This document shows, one piece after another, positions 1-8,131 of a DNA stretch of 64,000 nucleotides. The translations under genes were made by a program, and so were the position numbers. Source of the stretch: Acidobacteriota bacterium (GTDB lineage: Bacteria; Acidobacteriota; Thermoanaerobaculia; UBA5066; Gp7-AA6); the NCBI GenBank assembly GCA_020199905.1, contig JAIVJS010000071.1:108501-172500 (forward strand), in the 5' to 3' direction. The notes beneath the pieces are model-generated. The model was not told the origin of the DNA and did not search any database. It saw nothing but the letters and a program-made list of their open reading frames with translations. Numbering within the stretch: position 1 is the first letter of the stretch; each line of letters opens with the position of its first letter.

Positions 1-813
1 CTCCCGGAAAACGGCCGACAGCGCCGGGACCAGGAGCCCGAGACCTATCAGCGCCGCCGCCAGCATCGCCCGTTCGCTGCCGACCGTGTAGGTGAAAATC
101 AGCGCGCCCCAGTACAGGAGCACCCACCCGGGCCCGAGCCCGAACGCGAGCGGCAGCAATCCGATCACGAGCGCGAGCGGAGCGGCGGCGCCGCCGCCGA
201 GCCGCCTCGACATCTCCCCGAGGTCGTGGGAGATCCGCGAGGAATGCTTGAGCAGAAGGATCAGGATCAGCCCGAGCAAAGACGCCGCCACGGCAAACGA
301 GAACCAGACGGCGGCCGAAGATCCGAGGGTGAGTCTCGACTCCCGCGTCGCGACGAGGGCCCCGGCGGCGTCGGGGATCATCCGAGACGCCTGAGAGTAC
401 GCGCCGCGGCGGGTGAGAAACCCGATGCGCGAGAGGATGGCGTCGTAGTTCGTATCGTCCAGGAGAACGGCCGCGTCGTACGCGCGCGCGGCGCGCTCCG
501 GTTTTCCGAGCGCCTCGGCTTTGCGGCCCTCGTGCACGGCGGTCCGCGAAAAGTCCGAGAGGCGCCGGACGCCCACCGCGCGGGCGGACTTGCGCATTGC
601 CGCCAGAGCCGCCGCGGCGCCTCGGGCGTCGTCCTCCAGGTGCGCATTCAGAAATTCGAACCAGTGCGCCCGATAAAGACTGCGGGTCATGGGGGCCGGC
701 AGCGCGGAAATCGGCTCCTGCGCCGGAAGCAGGCGCGGCGCGAGGGCCGCGAGCAGGAGAAAACCTCCGACCAGACGGGCCCGGCGCTCTCCGGCGCCAC
801 GCGGCGGCGCCAT
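1..813 (-). CDS. TPR-like membrane protein, partial (C-terminus off the left edge)
   Basis: An open frame starts at ATG 813 and runs off the left edge, 271 codons so far. The N-terminus looks like a signal peptide (Arg-rich n-region, then LVGGFLLLAALA, then an AQ cleavage-like end near residue 32). A helical segment follows (about residues 40-150) with a repeated Ala/Arg/Glu pattern that could be tetratricopeptide-like. Then come a transmembrane helix (about 175-195) and at least two more hydrophobic helices near the edge. It is the last visible gene of the leftward set, 51 bp after the DUF1844 gene. An in-frame stop lies just upstream, so ATG 813 is the only plausible start. No function can be assigned. 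Similar membrane proteins with N-terminal helical repeats occur in aerotolerance (BatE-like) clusters, but that is only a guess. Confidence 0.6.
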   Translation of the reverse strand, partial: MAPPRGAGERRARLVGGFLLLAALAPRLLPAQEPISALPAPMTRSLYRAHWFEFLNAHLEDDARGAAAALAAMRKSARAVGVRRLSDFSRTAVHEGRKAEALGKPERAARAYDAAVLLDDTNYDAILSRIGFLTRRGAYSQASRMIPDAAGALVATRESRLTLGSSAAVWFSFAVAASLLGLILILLLKHSSRISHDLGEMSRRLGGGAAAPLALVIGLLPLAFGLGPGWVLLYWGALIFTYTVGSERAMLAAALIGLGLLVPALSAVFRE

Positions 814-864
814 CAGAAGACGCGGGGGTCTGAGCTCAGCGGCGTCTCGCGTTCGCGTCCCCGG

Positions 865-1410
865 TCAGCGCGGCGCCGGACGGGTCACTTCCACAAAGGC
901 CAGCCGAAGCTCGTACAGCACGCGGGAGAGAAAGTCCGACTCTTCGAAGGACAGGTTGTTGCGGGTCTTCGACTCGAGAACGGTCAGCCAGTCGATCATC
1001 TGGCGCGCCACGGCCGGCTCGCGATGCCGCGCGCCCGTCGGATCCGCCAGGAGTCCGAGCGCGGAATAGGCCGTCGTCGCGAGCGAGCGCACGATCGCGA
1101 TGAACTCGCCGAGAGGCTCCGCCGGCGGCGGGCCATCCCCCCCCGGGTCCTCGTCTGCCTCATCCCCGAGGCCCGCCGGAGGCGCGGACGGAGCGGAAGG
1201 CGGCCGCGGCCTCGCGGCTCCGGACGGCGCGGCCGCCGAGCGGACTTCGGGCCCGGGAGAGGCAGGCCCCGCCGGAGGAGGAGGAGGAGGCGGCGGCGCG
1301 GCCTTCTCCGGCGGGGACTCCTCGGGCTCGAAGTCCGGGCGAAGCTCCCCTTCGGAGGTGAACATCCTCCGGTCGACGACCCGGATCGGCTTTTCCTCTT
1401 TTTCGGCCAT
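865..1410 (-). CDS. DUF1844 family protein
   Basis: The protein has 181 residues. The N-terminal 20 residues carry the pattern typical of acidobacterial DUF1844 proteins (KPIRVVDRRMFTSEGELR). A Pro/Ala-rich low-complexity linker (about residues 30-95) follows, then a helical C-terminal domain with FIAIVRSLATTAYSALG and a Gln-Met-Ile-Asp-Leu/Trp-type second helix, which are hallmarks of the family. The function of DUF1844 is unknown; these are small cytoplasmic proteins often near nucleotide or phosphatase genes. A TAAGAT -10-like element at 1432-1437 and an AGAAGGAA ribosome-binding site suggest its own promoter in the 222-bp gap after mazG. Confidence 0.75.
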   Translation of the reverse strand: MAEKEEKPIRVVDRRMFTSEGELRPDFEPEESPPEKAAPPPPPPPPAGPASPGPEVRSAAAPSGAARPRPPSAPSAPPAGLGDEADEDPGGDGPPPAEPLGEFIAIVRSLATTAYSALGLLADPTGARHREPAVARQMIDWLTVLESKTRNNLSFEESDFLSRVLYELRLAFVEVTRPAPR

Positions 1411-1632
1411 GTTCCTTCTCGGGGCTTCGAAATCTTAACCGAATAAGCGCGCGATCTCGCCTCTTCCTGAAGGGGGCCGCGGCGCGTGCGGGCTTCCGTG
1501 CCATGTCGTGTTCAAGGTTTCGGCGGGCGGGCGGGGCCGCCCACCGGCGGGCGGCGAAACTCGGACGCGGGCTGATCCGCGCGGTGTGCGCGCTCCTTTC
1601 CGCCCCGGAGCGCCACGATGGTCGCGCTCCTT
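1411..1632. other. Gap between mazG and the DUF1844 gene
   Basis: These 222 bp are GC-rich. A G/C inverted repeat lies near 1525-1560 and the likely promoter of the DUF1844 gene is at the left end. No tRNA or further reading frame was seen. Confidence 0.4.
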
Positions 1633-2394
1633 CTATTCCTCCTTCTTCGCCTCTTCCCAGTACGCGTCGAGCTCCGCCGCCCCGATCTGGCCGATCTCGC
1701 GACCGCTCTCCGCGGCGCGGCGCGCGACTCCCGCAAACCGCGCGCGGAATCTGGCGTTGGTGCGTCTCAACGCCGCCTCGGGATCGACGTGCCGGCGGCG
1801 CGCCAGGTTGACGACCGAGAGAAGCAGGTCCCCGATCTCGCGTTCCTCCGCGGAGGCGTCGCCGCTGCCGGCGGCCTGCCGCCATTCCTGGAGCTCCTCC
1901 TCGATCTTCGCGGCCACGTCGGCGTCACGTTCCCAGTCGAAGCCGAGATCGGCCGCCCTCGACGCCATGCGGAAGGCCGCCGCGATGGCCGGCAGTCCCT
2001 TCGGGAGGCTCTCGAACGGGTCCGCCGACGCGCCGGCCTTCCGCCGTTTCCGGGTCTCCCAGCTGCGCTTCACCTCGGCGGCATCGCGGGCGCGGGTCTC
2101 ACCGAACACGTGCGGATGGCGCTCGATCATTTTCGTGGACACGGCGTCCGCCACGGCGGAGAGGTCGAACCAGCCGCGCTCGCGGGCGACTGTCGCGAGA
2201 AAGAAGATCTGGAAGAGAAGGTCTCCGAGCTCCTCGCGAAGACCGTTCGCGTCGCCGGCGTCGAGGGCCTCGAGCGTCTCGTAACATTCTTCCAGAAGAA
2301 AAGCGCGGATCGTCTCCGGCGTCTGCTCGCGGTCCCAGGGACACTCCTGGCGAAGTTTTTCGACGAGGGCGGCCAGACTCTCGAGAGGCGTCAC
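1633..2394 (-). CDS. mazG: nucleoside triphosphate pyrophosphohydrolase MazG
   Basis: The protein has 253 residues, the usual size of two-domain MazG. The N-terminal domain begins with the family pattern LRQECPWDREQTPETI and has the metal-binding EE..E helices (LLEECYETLEALD, then REELGDLLFQ). The second MazG domain near residue 165 repeats the pattern (KIEEELQEW and EREIGDLLLSVVNLAR). The enzyme hydrolyses NTPs to NMP and pyrophosphate and is thought to clean aberrant nucleotides or modulate ppGpp. It starts at GTG 2394, 55 bp after the YibQ-like gene in the same direction, so it is probably cotranscribed with the envelope genes upstream. Confidence 0.93.
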   Translation of the reverse strand: MTPLESLAALVEKLRQECPWDREQTPETIRAFLLEECYETLEALDAGDANGLREELGDLLFQIFFLATVARERGWFDLSAVADAVSTKMIERHPHVFGETRARDAAEVKRSWETRKRRKAGASADPFESLPKGLPAIAAAFRMASRAADLGFDWERDADVAAKIEEELQEWRQAAGSGDASAEEREIGDLLLSVVNLARRRHVDPEAALRRTNARFRARFAGVARRAAESGREIGQIGAAELDAYWEEAKKEE

Positions 2395-2449
2395 GGCGAC
2401 GATCGTACTGCCCCTGCGGCGCGCAGCCGCGCGGTTCGTGACCGCCCCC

Positions 2450-3355
2450 TCACTTCACCACCTCGCCGATCGTGACCAGCCGTACCCCCCGCGCCGCGAG
2501 CCTCGGCAGCTCCCGATCGAGCACCGCCAGGGTCGTCGGGTACGGATGACCGATCGCGATCGCCGGGCCCTCCCTCTTCGCGTGAGAGATGAGCTGTGAG
2601 AGCGAGTCCTCGATCGCCGCCTCCTTCTGGATGTCGTCGAGGAAGACGCGGCGCGACGCCGAGGGGACGCGGGCTTCCCGTGCCGCTTCGAGGGCGACGC
2701 TCGAGCCCGTGGTCCGGCTGTCCACGAAAAAGAGCCCTCGCCCCGCGAGGACGCCGGCGACCGCGCGCATCACTCGAAGGTCCGCCGTCGCCGCGGATCC
2801 CATGTGGTTGTTGACGCCCACGGCGCCGGGGACCGTGTCGAGGTCGTTTTGCAGCGTGGACGCGATCTCCTCGTCCGACTGCGACCGCAGGACCACGCCC
2901 GGGCCCGGACGAACTCCCGGAAATCCCCGGGGCTCCATCGGGAGATGCAGCAGCACCTGCTTGCCGGAGCGCTCGAGCGTCCGCGCGGTGTCGCCGCTCG
3001 CCGGGAGCTCCGGGAGAACGGCCACCGAGACGGGAAACGGCCACCGCGCGATGTGATCGACGGCCGCCGCGTCGTTGCCGAGATCGTCGATCAGGATCGC
3101 GATCGCCGCGGAGGTCGCCGCTCTCTCCGGAGTTTCTGGAGGCGTGGACGTCGTCGTGCGCGGGGCGGGCCGGGTCCGGTCGCGAGGAACGGCCGGAGTC
3201 CGGCGAGGTTCGTGGACGCGTGTGCGGGACGGGGCGGGCGCCGGGGGAGGCGGCGTCTTCCGGGAGCACGAACGATAGAGCAGGACTCCGAAAACGAGAG
3301 AGAGAAAGACGAAAAAGATCGCCAGCCGCGAGACCCAGTTCTTCGAGCGGGCCAA
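2450..3355 (-). CDS. divergent polysaccharide deacetylase family protein (YibQ/DUF610)
   Basis: The protein has 301 residues: an N-terminal transmembrane anchor (about 10-27), a Pro/Arg-rich linker (30-80), then the deacetylase-like domain. That domain starts with AIAILIDDLGND, the D-D pair typical of the divergent polysaccharide deacetylase family, followed by LLHLPMEP, GVNNHMGS (a His-containing motif), FFVDSRTT and AIAIGHPYP. The family is NodB-fold but its substrate is unknown; it is probably periplasmic. It follows the S41 gene by 18 bp. EnvC, S41/CtpA and YibQ genes are adjacent in many Gram-negative bacteria, so the arrangement supports a role in peptidoglycan remodelling at division. 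Confidence 0.85.
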   Translation of the reverse strand: MARSKNWVSRLAIFFVFLSLVFGVLLYRSCSRKTPPPPAPAPSRTRVHEPRRTPAVPRDRTRPAPRTTTSTPPETPERAATSAAIAILIDDLGNDAAAVDHIARWPFPVSVAVLPELPASGDTARTLERSGKQVLLHLPMEPRGFPGVRPGPGVVLRSQSDEEIASTLQNDLDTVPGAVGVNNHMGSAATADLRVMRAVAGVLAGRGLFFVDSRTTGSSVALEAAREARVPSASRRVFLDDIQKEAAIEDSLSQLISHAKREGPAIAIGHPYPTTLAVLDRELPRLAARGVRLVTIGEVVK

Positions 3356-3373
3356 CCTCGGAGGCAGATCCCG

Positions 3374-4579
3374 CTACGCGGCGCGGCGGCCCGGGACGGC
3401 GCCGCGGGCAACCTCGAGACCTCGCTGCAGGATCGCGTCTTCCGCCGGCTTCGAGGGCTCCCTGTCCTTCGAGACGCCTTTGGCCGCGGCCCCCGGCGTC
3501 GGAAACACGATCACCCGGTCGTCCGGCGCCAGGCCCTTGCCGGCGAGCACCGTCCCCGAAGGAGAGACGTACCGGGCGACGGTCATGAAGAGCGTGCCGC
3601 CGGATTCCGTGGATACCTGCCGCTGAACGATCGCCATACCGACCGTCGACTCCCCGACGGTCACCGCCTGCGCGCGATCATGGAGCGCCGCGGCGAAAAC
3701 TTCGGCGGCGCCGCCCGTCGAGTCGTCGATGAGCACGACCGTCTTGCCCGTCCACAGCTTCTCTCCGGAGCCTTCGAGCGGCTGAAAGACCACCTTTCGC
3801 GCCACCGGCTTCGCCACGAGACCCGGCCCGGTGAAAACTGCCGCGGCCGGAGCGGCTTCGGCGATGTCGCCGCCGATCGTTCCGCGGACGTCCACGATCA
3901 CGCCCCGGGCCGATTTCGCCCGCGCCTGCTCGATGGCCTGTTTGAGCCCCGTCGGTGTGTCCTTGCGGAAAGCGGGAACGCGAATGATCGCGACATCCCC
4001 CTCGAAACGGGTGGAGACGGCGGCGGGCTCGAATCGGGAGCGGGGGACCTTGAACGTCACCCGCCTCTCATCGCCGCCGCGAAAGACGAGGATCTCGACA
4101 CGGGTTCCCTCGGGGCCCTCGAGCGCGGCCTTCACCTTCCAGAGCGAGGAGTTGCGGACGGGCTTTCCGTCGACCGTGTCGATCAGGTCTCCCGGCTTGA
4201 CGCCCGCCTTCTCCGCCGGCGAGCCGGGCAGAGGGGCCACGACGTACGGGAAACCGCCGCGCCGCGCCAGCACGATCCCGGGTCCGACCGCCCCCGATGC
4301 CTGCTGCGCGCGATAAGCGGCGCGCTCCGACGCCGGAACGTAATAGGAGAAGGCGTCGAGAGCGTCCGACATCCCGTCGTACGCGCCGTCGAGAAGAGTC
4401 TTCGCATCGGTCGTCTCGACGTAGTTCGACCGGGTGAGGGAGAAGATGTCCGAGAAGATCGACAGCGATCGAGTCGCCGAATCCCGCCCGGAACCCGGCG
4501 GCGCCGTGACGGCCCGTATGGAAAGCAGAGCCGCGACCGAGCCGACGACGAACAGAAATCGCGAGCGGTTGGACCTCAT
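3374..4579 (-). CDS. S41 family (CtpA-like) protein lacking the Ser/Lys catalytic dyad
   Basis: The protein has 401 residues: an N-terminal hydrophobic segment (8-25), a helical region, a PDZ domain (about 98-180; GIVLARRGGFPYVV, PAEKAGVKPGDLI) and the S41 core (190-375). Aligned by eye to Prc/CtpA, the nucleophile Ser of the SASASE loop is Gly290 (STGGAAE) and the general-base Lys of the FGKG motif is Met315 (VGMAIVQ). The following Gln of the VQ pair is kept. It should therefore bind peptides without cleaving them. It sits between the EnvC-like and YibQ-like genes, the usual CtpA position. The start ATG 4579 lies 6 nt from a TACCAT -10 element. The family assignment is secure; loss of activity is inferred from the missing residues. 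Confidence 0.88.
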   Translation of the reverse strand: MRSNRSRFLFVVGSVAALLSIRAVTAPPGSGRDSATRSLSIFSDIFSLTRSNYVETTDAKTLLDGAYDGMSDALDAFSYYVPASERAAYRAQQASGAVGPGIVLARRGGFPYVVAPLPGSPAEKAGVKPGDLIDTVDGKPVRNSSLWKVKAALEGPEGTRVEILVFRGGDERRVTFKVPRSRFEPAAVSTRFEGDVAIIRVPAFRKDTPTGLKQAIEQARAKSARGVIVDVRGTIGGDIAEAAPAAAVFTGPGLVAKPVARKVVFQPLEGSGEKLWTGKTVVLIDDSTGGAAEVFAAALHDRAQAVTVGESTVGMAIVQRQVSTESGGTLFMTVARYVSPSGTVLAGKGLAPDDRVIVFPTPGAAAKGVSKDREPSKPAEDAILQRGLEVARGAVPGRRAA

Positions 4580-4585
4580 AGGACG

Positions 4586-4591
4586 ATGGTA
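4586..4591 (-). promoter_or_regulatory. -10 element of the S41 gene (leaderless layout)
   Basis: TACCAT on the minus strand ends 6 nt before ATG 4579, so transcription would begin at or next to the start codon. No good -35 hexamer is visible. Confidence 0.45.
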
Positions 4592-4621
4592 ACAGACCGG
4601 CGGGGCGGTGGATTCCGGGCA

Positions 4622-4695
4622 GGGAAACGGGAAACGGGAAACGAAAGATTTCTTGCCTGCCCCGCTCCGATTCCCGATCTCCGATTCCCGATTCC
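4622..4695. repeat. Period-7 inverted arrays between the envC-like and S41 genes
   Basis: Three copies of GGGAAAC (4622-4642) are followed by four 7-bp units of the type CGATTCC (4668-4695). The arrays are roughly inverted to each other and lie just 3' of the EnvC-like gene. Confidence 0.85.
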
Positions 4696-4702
4696 GGCCC
4701 GG

Positions 4703-5929
4703 TTATCGCAGCCACGCCACCGGGTCGCTCGCCCTCTGGCGGTCGCGGATCTCGAAATAGACCCCGGGCTCGCCCCGCCCGGGTCCCGTCCCCGAGGTGC
4801 CGAGGGTCGTTCGGGCGGGCACGACCGAGCCGGCGGACACCGCGACGTTCTGGAGCCAGGCGTAGAGGGTGAAGATCCCGTCTCCGTGATCCAGGATGAC
4901 GAGGTTTCCGTACTCGGCGAGCCATTGCGCGTAGACAGCCTTGCCCGCGTAGACCGCCCTGACCGGAGTCCCCGCGGGCGTCGAGACCGCGATGCCGTTG
5001 GATATCGTCCACGCGTCGAATTTCGGGTGGCGGTGCCGGCCGAAGGTCTCCATGACGGCGCCTTTCGCGGGCCAGTCGAGGACTCCTTTCCACGGGCGGA
5101 TCCCGGACGAGGCGTCGGCCGTTTCGCCGCTCGACTGGCGGGACAAAGTATTCAAGAGCCGCTCGAGCCTGTCGGCCTTGTCCGACAGCGCGTGGACCTC
5201 CTCCTTACCGGTGACGGCGTCGCGGCGTTCCCGGGAAAGCAGCGCCTCCCGGGCGCTGCGCATGCGCGACATGGCGAGCGTCTCCCGCCGGCTTCTCCCC
5301 CAGTTCTGGTCTAGCTCGGCCTTCAGCGCTTCTTCGCGGGCGAGGTCCTCCTCGAGACGCTGCTGGGCGCCCCGATGAGCGGCGAGCAGGCGGCCGTCGC
5401 GCCGCGCCAGAGCGTCCAGCCGCTCGACCGCTTGCAGAAAGCCGCGCGCGTCGCCGGCCTCGAGCAGCACGCGCAGATAGCCGTAGCGCCCGAAGCGGTG
5501 GAGCACGCGCGCGCGAGACAGGAGCGCTCGCGAAGACCGTCCCGACGCGGCCCCCGCGAAGACGCGCTGCGCCCGGGTGGCGGCAAGATCCCGCGTGAGC
5601 TCTTCCCGACGCGCCGCGAGCAGCCGCGTCTCCTGCTGCGCGATCTCGAGCTTCCAGTCGAGGCGTCTGATCTCTTCCGAAAGCGTCGCGACGGTCTTTT
5701 CGCTTTCGGAGAGCCTTCCCTGCAGGGCGGCGATACGGGCGCGGATCCGAGCCAGGTCCGTCGCCCCCTGCGTGTCGGCGGGGGCCGTCGTCTGCGCCGC
5801 CGGCGACGCGGCGAAGAAGACCGAGGCGGCGAGAACGAGCCCGGCCGCGCGACGCGTGCGGCCGGCGCCCGTCTCGCGCTGTGCGCCCGTCACGCGCTCG
5901 GCGCCCGTTACGCGCCGCGCGCCCGTCAC
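4703..5929 (-). CDS. EnvC/NlpD-like murein hydrolase activator with degenerate LytM (M23) domain
   Basis: The protein has about 408 residues. A Thr-Gly-Ala-Arg hexapeptide repeat at the extreme N-terminus precedes a signal peptide (AAGLVLAASVFFAASPAAQ). A long coiled coil follows (about 55-270), then a C-terminal LytM domain (about 290-405; PAKGAVMETFGRHRHPKFD, YGNLVILDHGDG, YFEIRDR). The zinc ligands of active M23 enzymes are missing: the HxxxD motif is replaced near SNGIAVST, and the HxH motif has Trp (YAWLQ). The coiled coil plus dead LytM layout is that of EnvC, which activates amidases in the periplasm. The start is probably GTG 5929, overlapping the stop of the preceding phosphodiesterase gene (GTGA). 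Earlier in-frame starts lie inside that gene and were rejected. Confidence 0.85.
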   Translation of the reverse strand: MTGARRVTGAERVTGAQRETGAGRTRRAAGLVLAASVFFAASPAAQTTAPADTQGATDLARIRARIAALQGRLSESEKTVATLSEEIRRLDWKLEIAQQETRLLAARREELTRDLAATRAQRVFAGAASGRSSRALLSRARVLHRFGRYGYLRVLLEAGDARGFLQAVERLDALARRDGRLLAAHRGAQQRLEEDLAREEALKAELDQNWGRSRRETLAMSRMRSAREALLSRERRDAVTGKEEVHALSDKADRLERLLNTLSRQSSGETADASSGIRPWKGVLDWPAKGAVMETFGRHRHPKFDAWTISNGIAVSTPAGTPVRAVYAGKAVYAQWLAEYGNLVILDHGDGIFTLYAWLQNVAVSAGSVVPARTTLGTSGTGPGRGEPGVYFEIRDRQRASDPVAWLR

Positions 5930-5930
5930 C
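5865..5930. repeat. 18-bp tandem repeat at the phosphodiesterase/envC-like junction
   Basis: About 3.6 copies of an 18-bp unit (GCGCCCGTCACGCGCTCG type) start at 5865, 5883, 5901 and 5919. On the minus strand they encode the six-residue repeats VTGARR, VTGAER, VTGAQR and ETGAGR at the start of the EnvC-like protein, and the array ends at the stop codon of the upstream gene. Confidence 0.85.
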
Positions 5931-8037
5931 ACAGGGAGACTCCGGCGGCGTCCCGCGGAGCGGGCGCGCCGAGAAGAGCGCGCACCGACGCCGTCACGTC
6001 GGCGATTCCGGGGATCGTCGAGGTCTGGAACTTCCGCGACGAAAAAAAGATCCCGCGGACGAGGTCCGGGTCGACGGAGCAGTGGTCTCCGCTCCACACG
6101 TCGCGGTTGTCCTCGAACACGTCCGCGGTCGGCACCCCGAGCGACGCCTGCCACGAGACGCGGTACCCCCTCGTGTTGGCGACGACGAGATCCGGGATGA
6201 CGCGCGGATCGAACCGACGGTAGATGTCCTCCCGTTTGAAGACGCGGGAAACCGCGCGCTCTCCGTTCTTCGGATCGGTCAGCGCCGTGAGGCGCGAAAT
6301 GAGCTCCGCGCGCAGGGCCTCGTACTCGGCTCCCGGAGCGACGGTCCCTCCGCGCTCGCGCCCCTGCAGGTTGACGTACACGTCGCCCAGCCCCATCGCG
6401 TACGCCTTCGATCGGCTCCAGTCGACGGCTTCCCAGAACTGCCCGCGCGAGAAGAGGGCCTCGAGGCTTTTGCGCTTCGCGCCGCCGCTCAAAACGAGGT
6501 AGCCGGCCTCGACGAGCCAGGAGTTGTAATTCACGGAGCGGCGCCAGCTCGCGAATCCGTGGTCCGAGAGCACGATGAGGACGTCTTCGGGCCGGAGAGT
6601 CTTCGCGGCGTCTCCGACGATGGCGTCCACGGTTTCGTACGACTTCTCGACGGCATCGCCATATTTCCTGGCAAGCGCGGCGTCGTACGCGGGATGCTGA
6701 GGATCGCGAAATCTCCAGAAGACGTGGGCGACCCGGTCCGTGAATTCGAAGTAGTGGACGAGGAGGCGCTCCCGGCCCGCGAGCAGGGACTGGAGGATCC
6801 GGCGGTCGGACGCGACCGTCGCGGCCACGTCCTCGAGAAAGGCGTCTTCGGGAAGGGTGCCCGACTGGACCGACCAGGTGTCGATCGCCCATCCCATCGT
6901 CTTGAAACGGCCGAAGTCCCGGACGAGATCCGTGGCGAACCCGCGGGGGGAGGAGATCGCGAACCCGGGCGGCAGGCGCTGCGGGTCGAACTGGATCGGA
7001 GAGAGATACAGCGTGATTTCGGGATCGAGCCTGTCCAGCCGGAAGCGGCCGTAGCCGTGAACGGTCACGAGGGGATTGACACGGAACGGCAGCGAGACAA
7101 ACGCGCTCCACTCTCCGGGCTTCAGCGCCACCCGCTCTCCCCCGGCGGCGATCTCCAGCCTGTCGCGGCCCTCCGCCACGGTCAGCGTGATCGGGAGCTC
7201 GATCGCGCCTTCGCGCCCGAACGCCTTCCCGGGAGGTCCCGCGATGCGCACGGTCTGCGTCCCCCGGTTTGACTCGAGCTTCAGAATGTCCACGGAGAAA
7301 TCGTTGCCCTCGCGCGTCGCGAAGAACGGGTCGGACGTGAAGTAGAAGGGCTTCCCGATCCGGCCGGAGATGTCCGGGACGCCCAGGCCGGAGAGCTGCC
7401 GGCCGCCCTCCCAGGTCTCCGGCGGAAAGGTGACGGGCATCCGGATCACCGTCGACGGGCGCGCTCCCGCCTCGGTCCAGAAGGTCGAGCCCTTCCGGTT
7501 GTTCCGCACCGAGGGCCGCTCGGAAGGGATCCAGGCGCGGACAGCCAGAAACGCGGCGGTCCCGGCCGCCAGCGCGATCACGCCCAGGAGGATCGGAAGG
7601 AGAGGCCGCCGCCTCCTCGCGAACAGGACGCCGGCGGCGAGAAAGAAGACGCCCGCCGCGGCCGCGCCGAAGACGATCGGGTTCGACCGGCCGAAGAGGA
7701 AGGCGACGGTCGTTTCGTCCGCCACCGCGAAGGTCGGGACGCGGTCCTCCGGGTTTCGTTTCAGGAAGTCGAAGATCTCGTGGCCGCCGGGGTCGAGGCC
7801 CGTGGAAAACGTGGACCACGAAACGGGGGTCTGGGCCGGAATCGTGGGCGTCAGCGGAGACCAGGCCCCTCGCGCCTTCAACGCCGCCAGGTTCGGAAGA
7901 CGCCCCGCCGCCATCATCTGCTCGACGATCGCCGCGTCGACTCCATCGAACCCGAGGACGACGGTCCGAGCGGGAGGCTCCGCCGCGGCGGCCGGCGCCA
8001 TTCCGGTGATGACGAGCAGAAGGAGAAGACGGCGCAT
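5926..8037 (-). CDS. alkaline phosphatase superfamily phosphodiesterase (type I phosphodiesterase/nucleotide pyrophosphatase family)
   Basis: The protein has 703 residues with a signal peptide (MRRLLLLLVITGMAPAAAA). The catalytic domain opens with VVLGFDGVDA, whose Asp is a metal ligand. The nucleophile Thr is in QTPVSWSTFSTG. A pair of transmembrane helices is inserted at about residues 120-165, and a beta-rich insert follows. Remaining metal ligands are in HYFEFTDRVAHVFW, VLIVLSDHGFAS and WSGDHCS. Long relatives of this kind are common in Acidobacteriota and act outside the cytoplasmic membrane on unidentified phosphodiesters, possibly lipid-linked. It heads the leftward set and overlaps the EnvC-like gene by 4 bp (GTGA), suggesting translational coupling. 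Confidence 0.85.
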   Translation of the reverse strand: MRRLLLLLVITGMAPAAAAEPPARTVVLGFDGVDAAIVEQMMAAGRLPNLAALKARGAWSPLTPTIPAQTPVSWSTFSTGLDPGGHEIFDFLKRNPEDRVPTFAVADETTVAFLFGRSNPIVFGAAAAGVFFLAAGVLFARRRRPLLPILLGVIALAAGTAAFLAVRAWIPSERPSVRNNRKGSTFWTEAGARPSTVIRMPVTFPPETWEGGRQLSGLGVPDISGRIGKPFYFTSDPFFATREGNDFSVDILKLESNRGTQTVRIAGPPGKAFGREGAIELPITLTVAEGRDRLEIAAGGERVALKPGEWSAFVSLPFRVNPLVTVHGYGRFRLDRLDPEITLYLSPIQFDPQRLPPGFAISSPRGFATDLVRDFGRFKTMGWAIDTWSVQSGTLPEDAFLEDVAATVASDRRILQSLLAGRERLLVHYFEFTDRVAHVFWRFRDPQHPAYDAALARKYGDAVEKSYETVDAIVGDAAKTLRPEDVLIVLSDHGFASWRRSVNYNSWLVEAGYLVLSGGAKRKSLEALFSRGQFWEAVDWSRSKAYAMGLGDVYVNLQGRERGGTVAPGAEYEALRAELISRLTALTDPKNGERAVSRVFKREDIYRRFDPRVIPDLVVANTRGYRVSWQASLGVPTADVFEDNRDVWSGDHCSVDPDLVRGIFFSSRKFQTSTIPGIADVTASVRALLGAPAPRDAAGVSLW

Positions 8038-8119
8038 GCGTTCGCCAGCAGTGTAGCGGCCGGCGGGGGCGTTGTCAGTCGCCCGTTCCGGCCGAAGGGA
8101 ACGGGCGCCTCGCCCGCCT

Positions 8120-8125
8120 TACAAT
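8120..8125 (+). promoter_or_regulatory. -10 element of the methyltransferase gene
   Basis: TACAAT ends 6 nt before ATG 8132, a leaderless layout. No ribosome-binding site precedes the start. Confidence 0.5.
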
Positions 8126-8131
8126 CGCGGC

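Noticed and set aside
2804..5314. 836-codon plus-strand frame
   Set aside because: It lies opposite the S41, YibQ and EnvC-like genes, has biased Arg/Asp composition and no recognisable domain.
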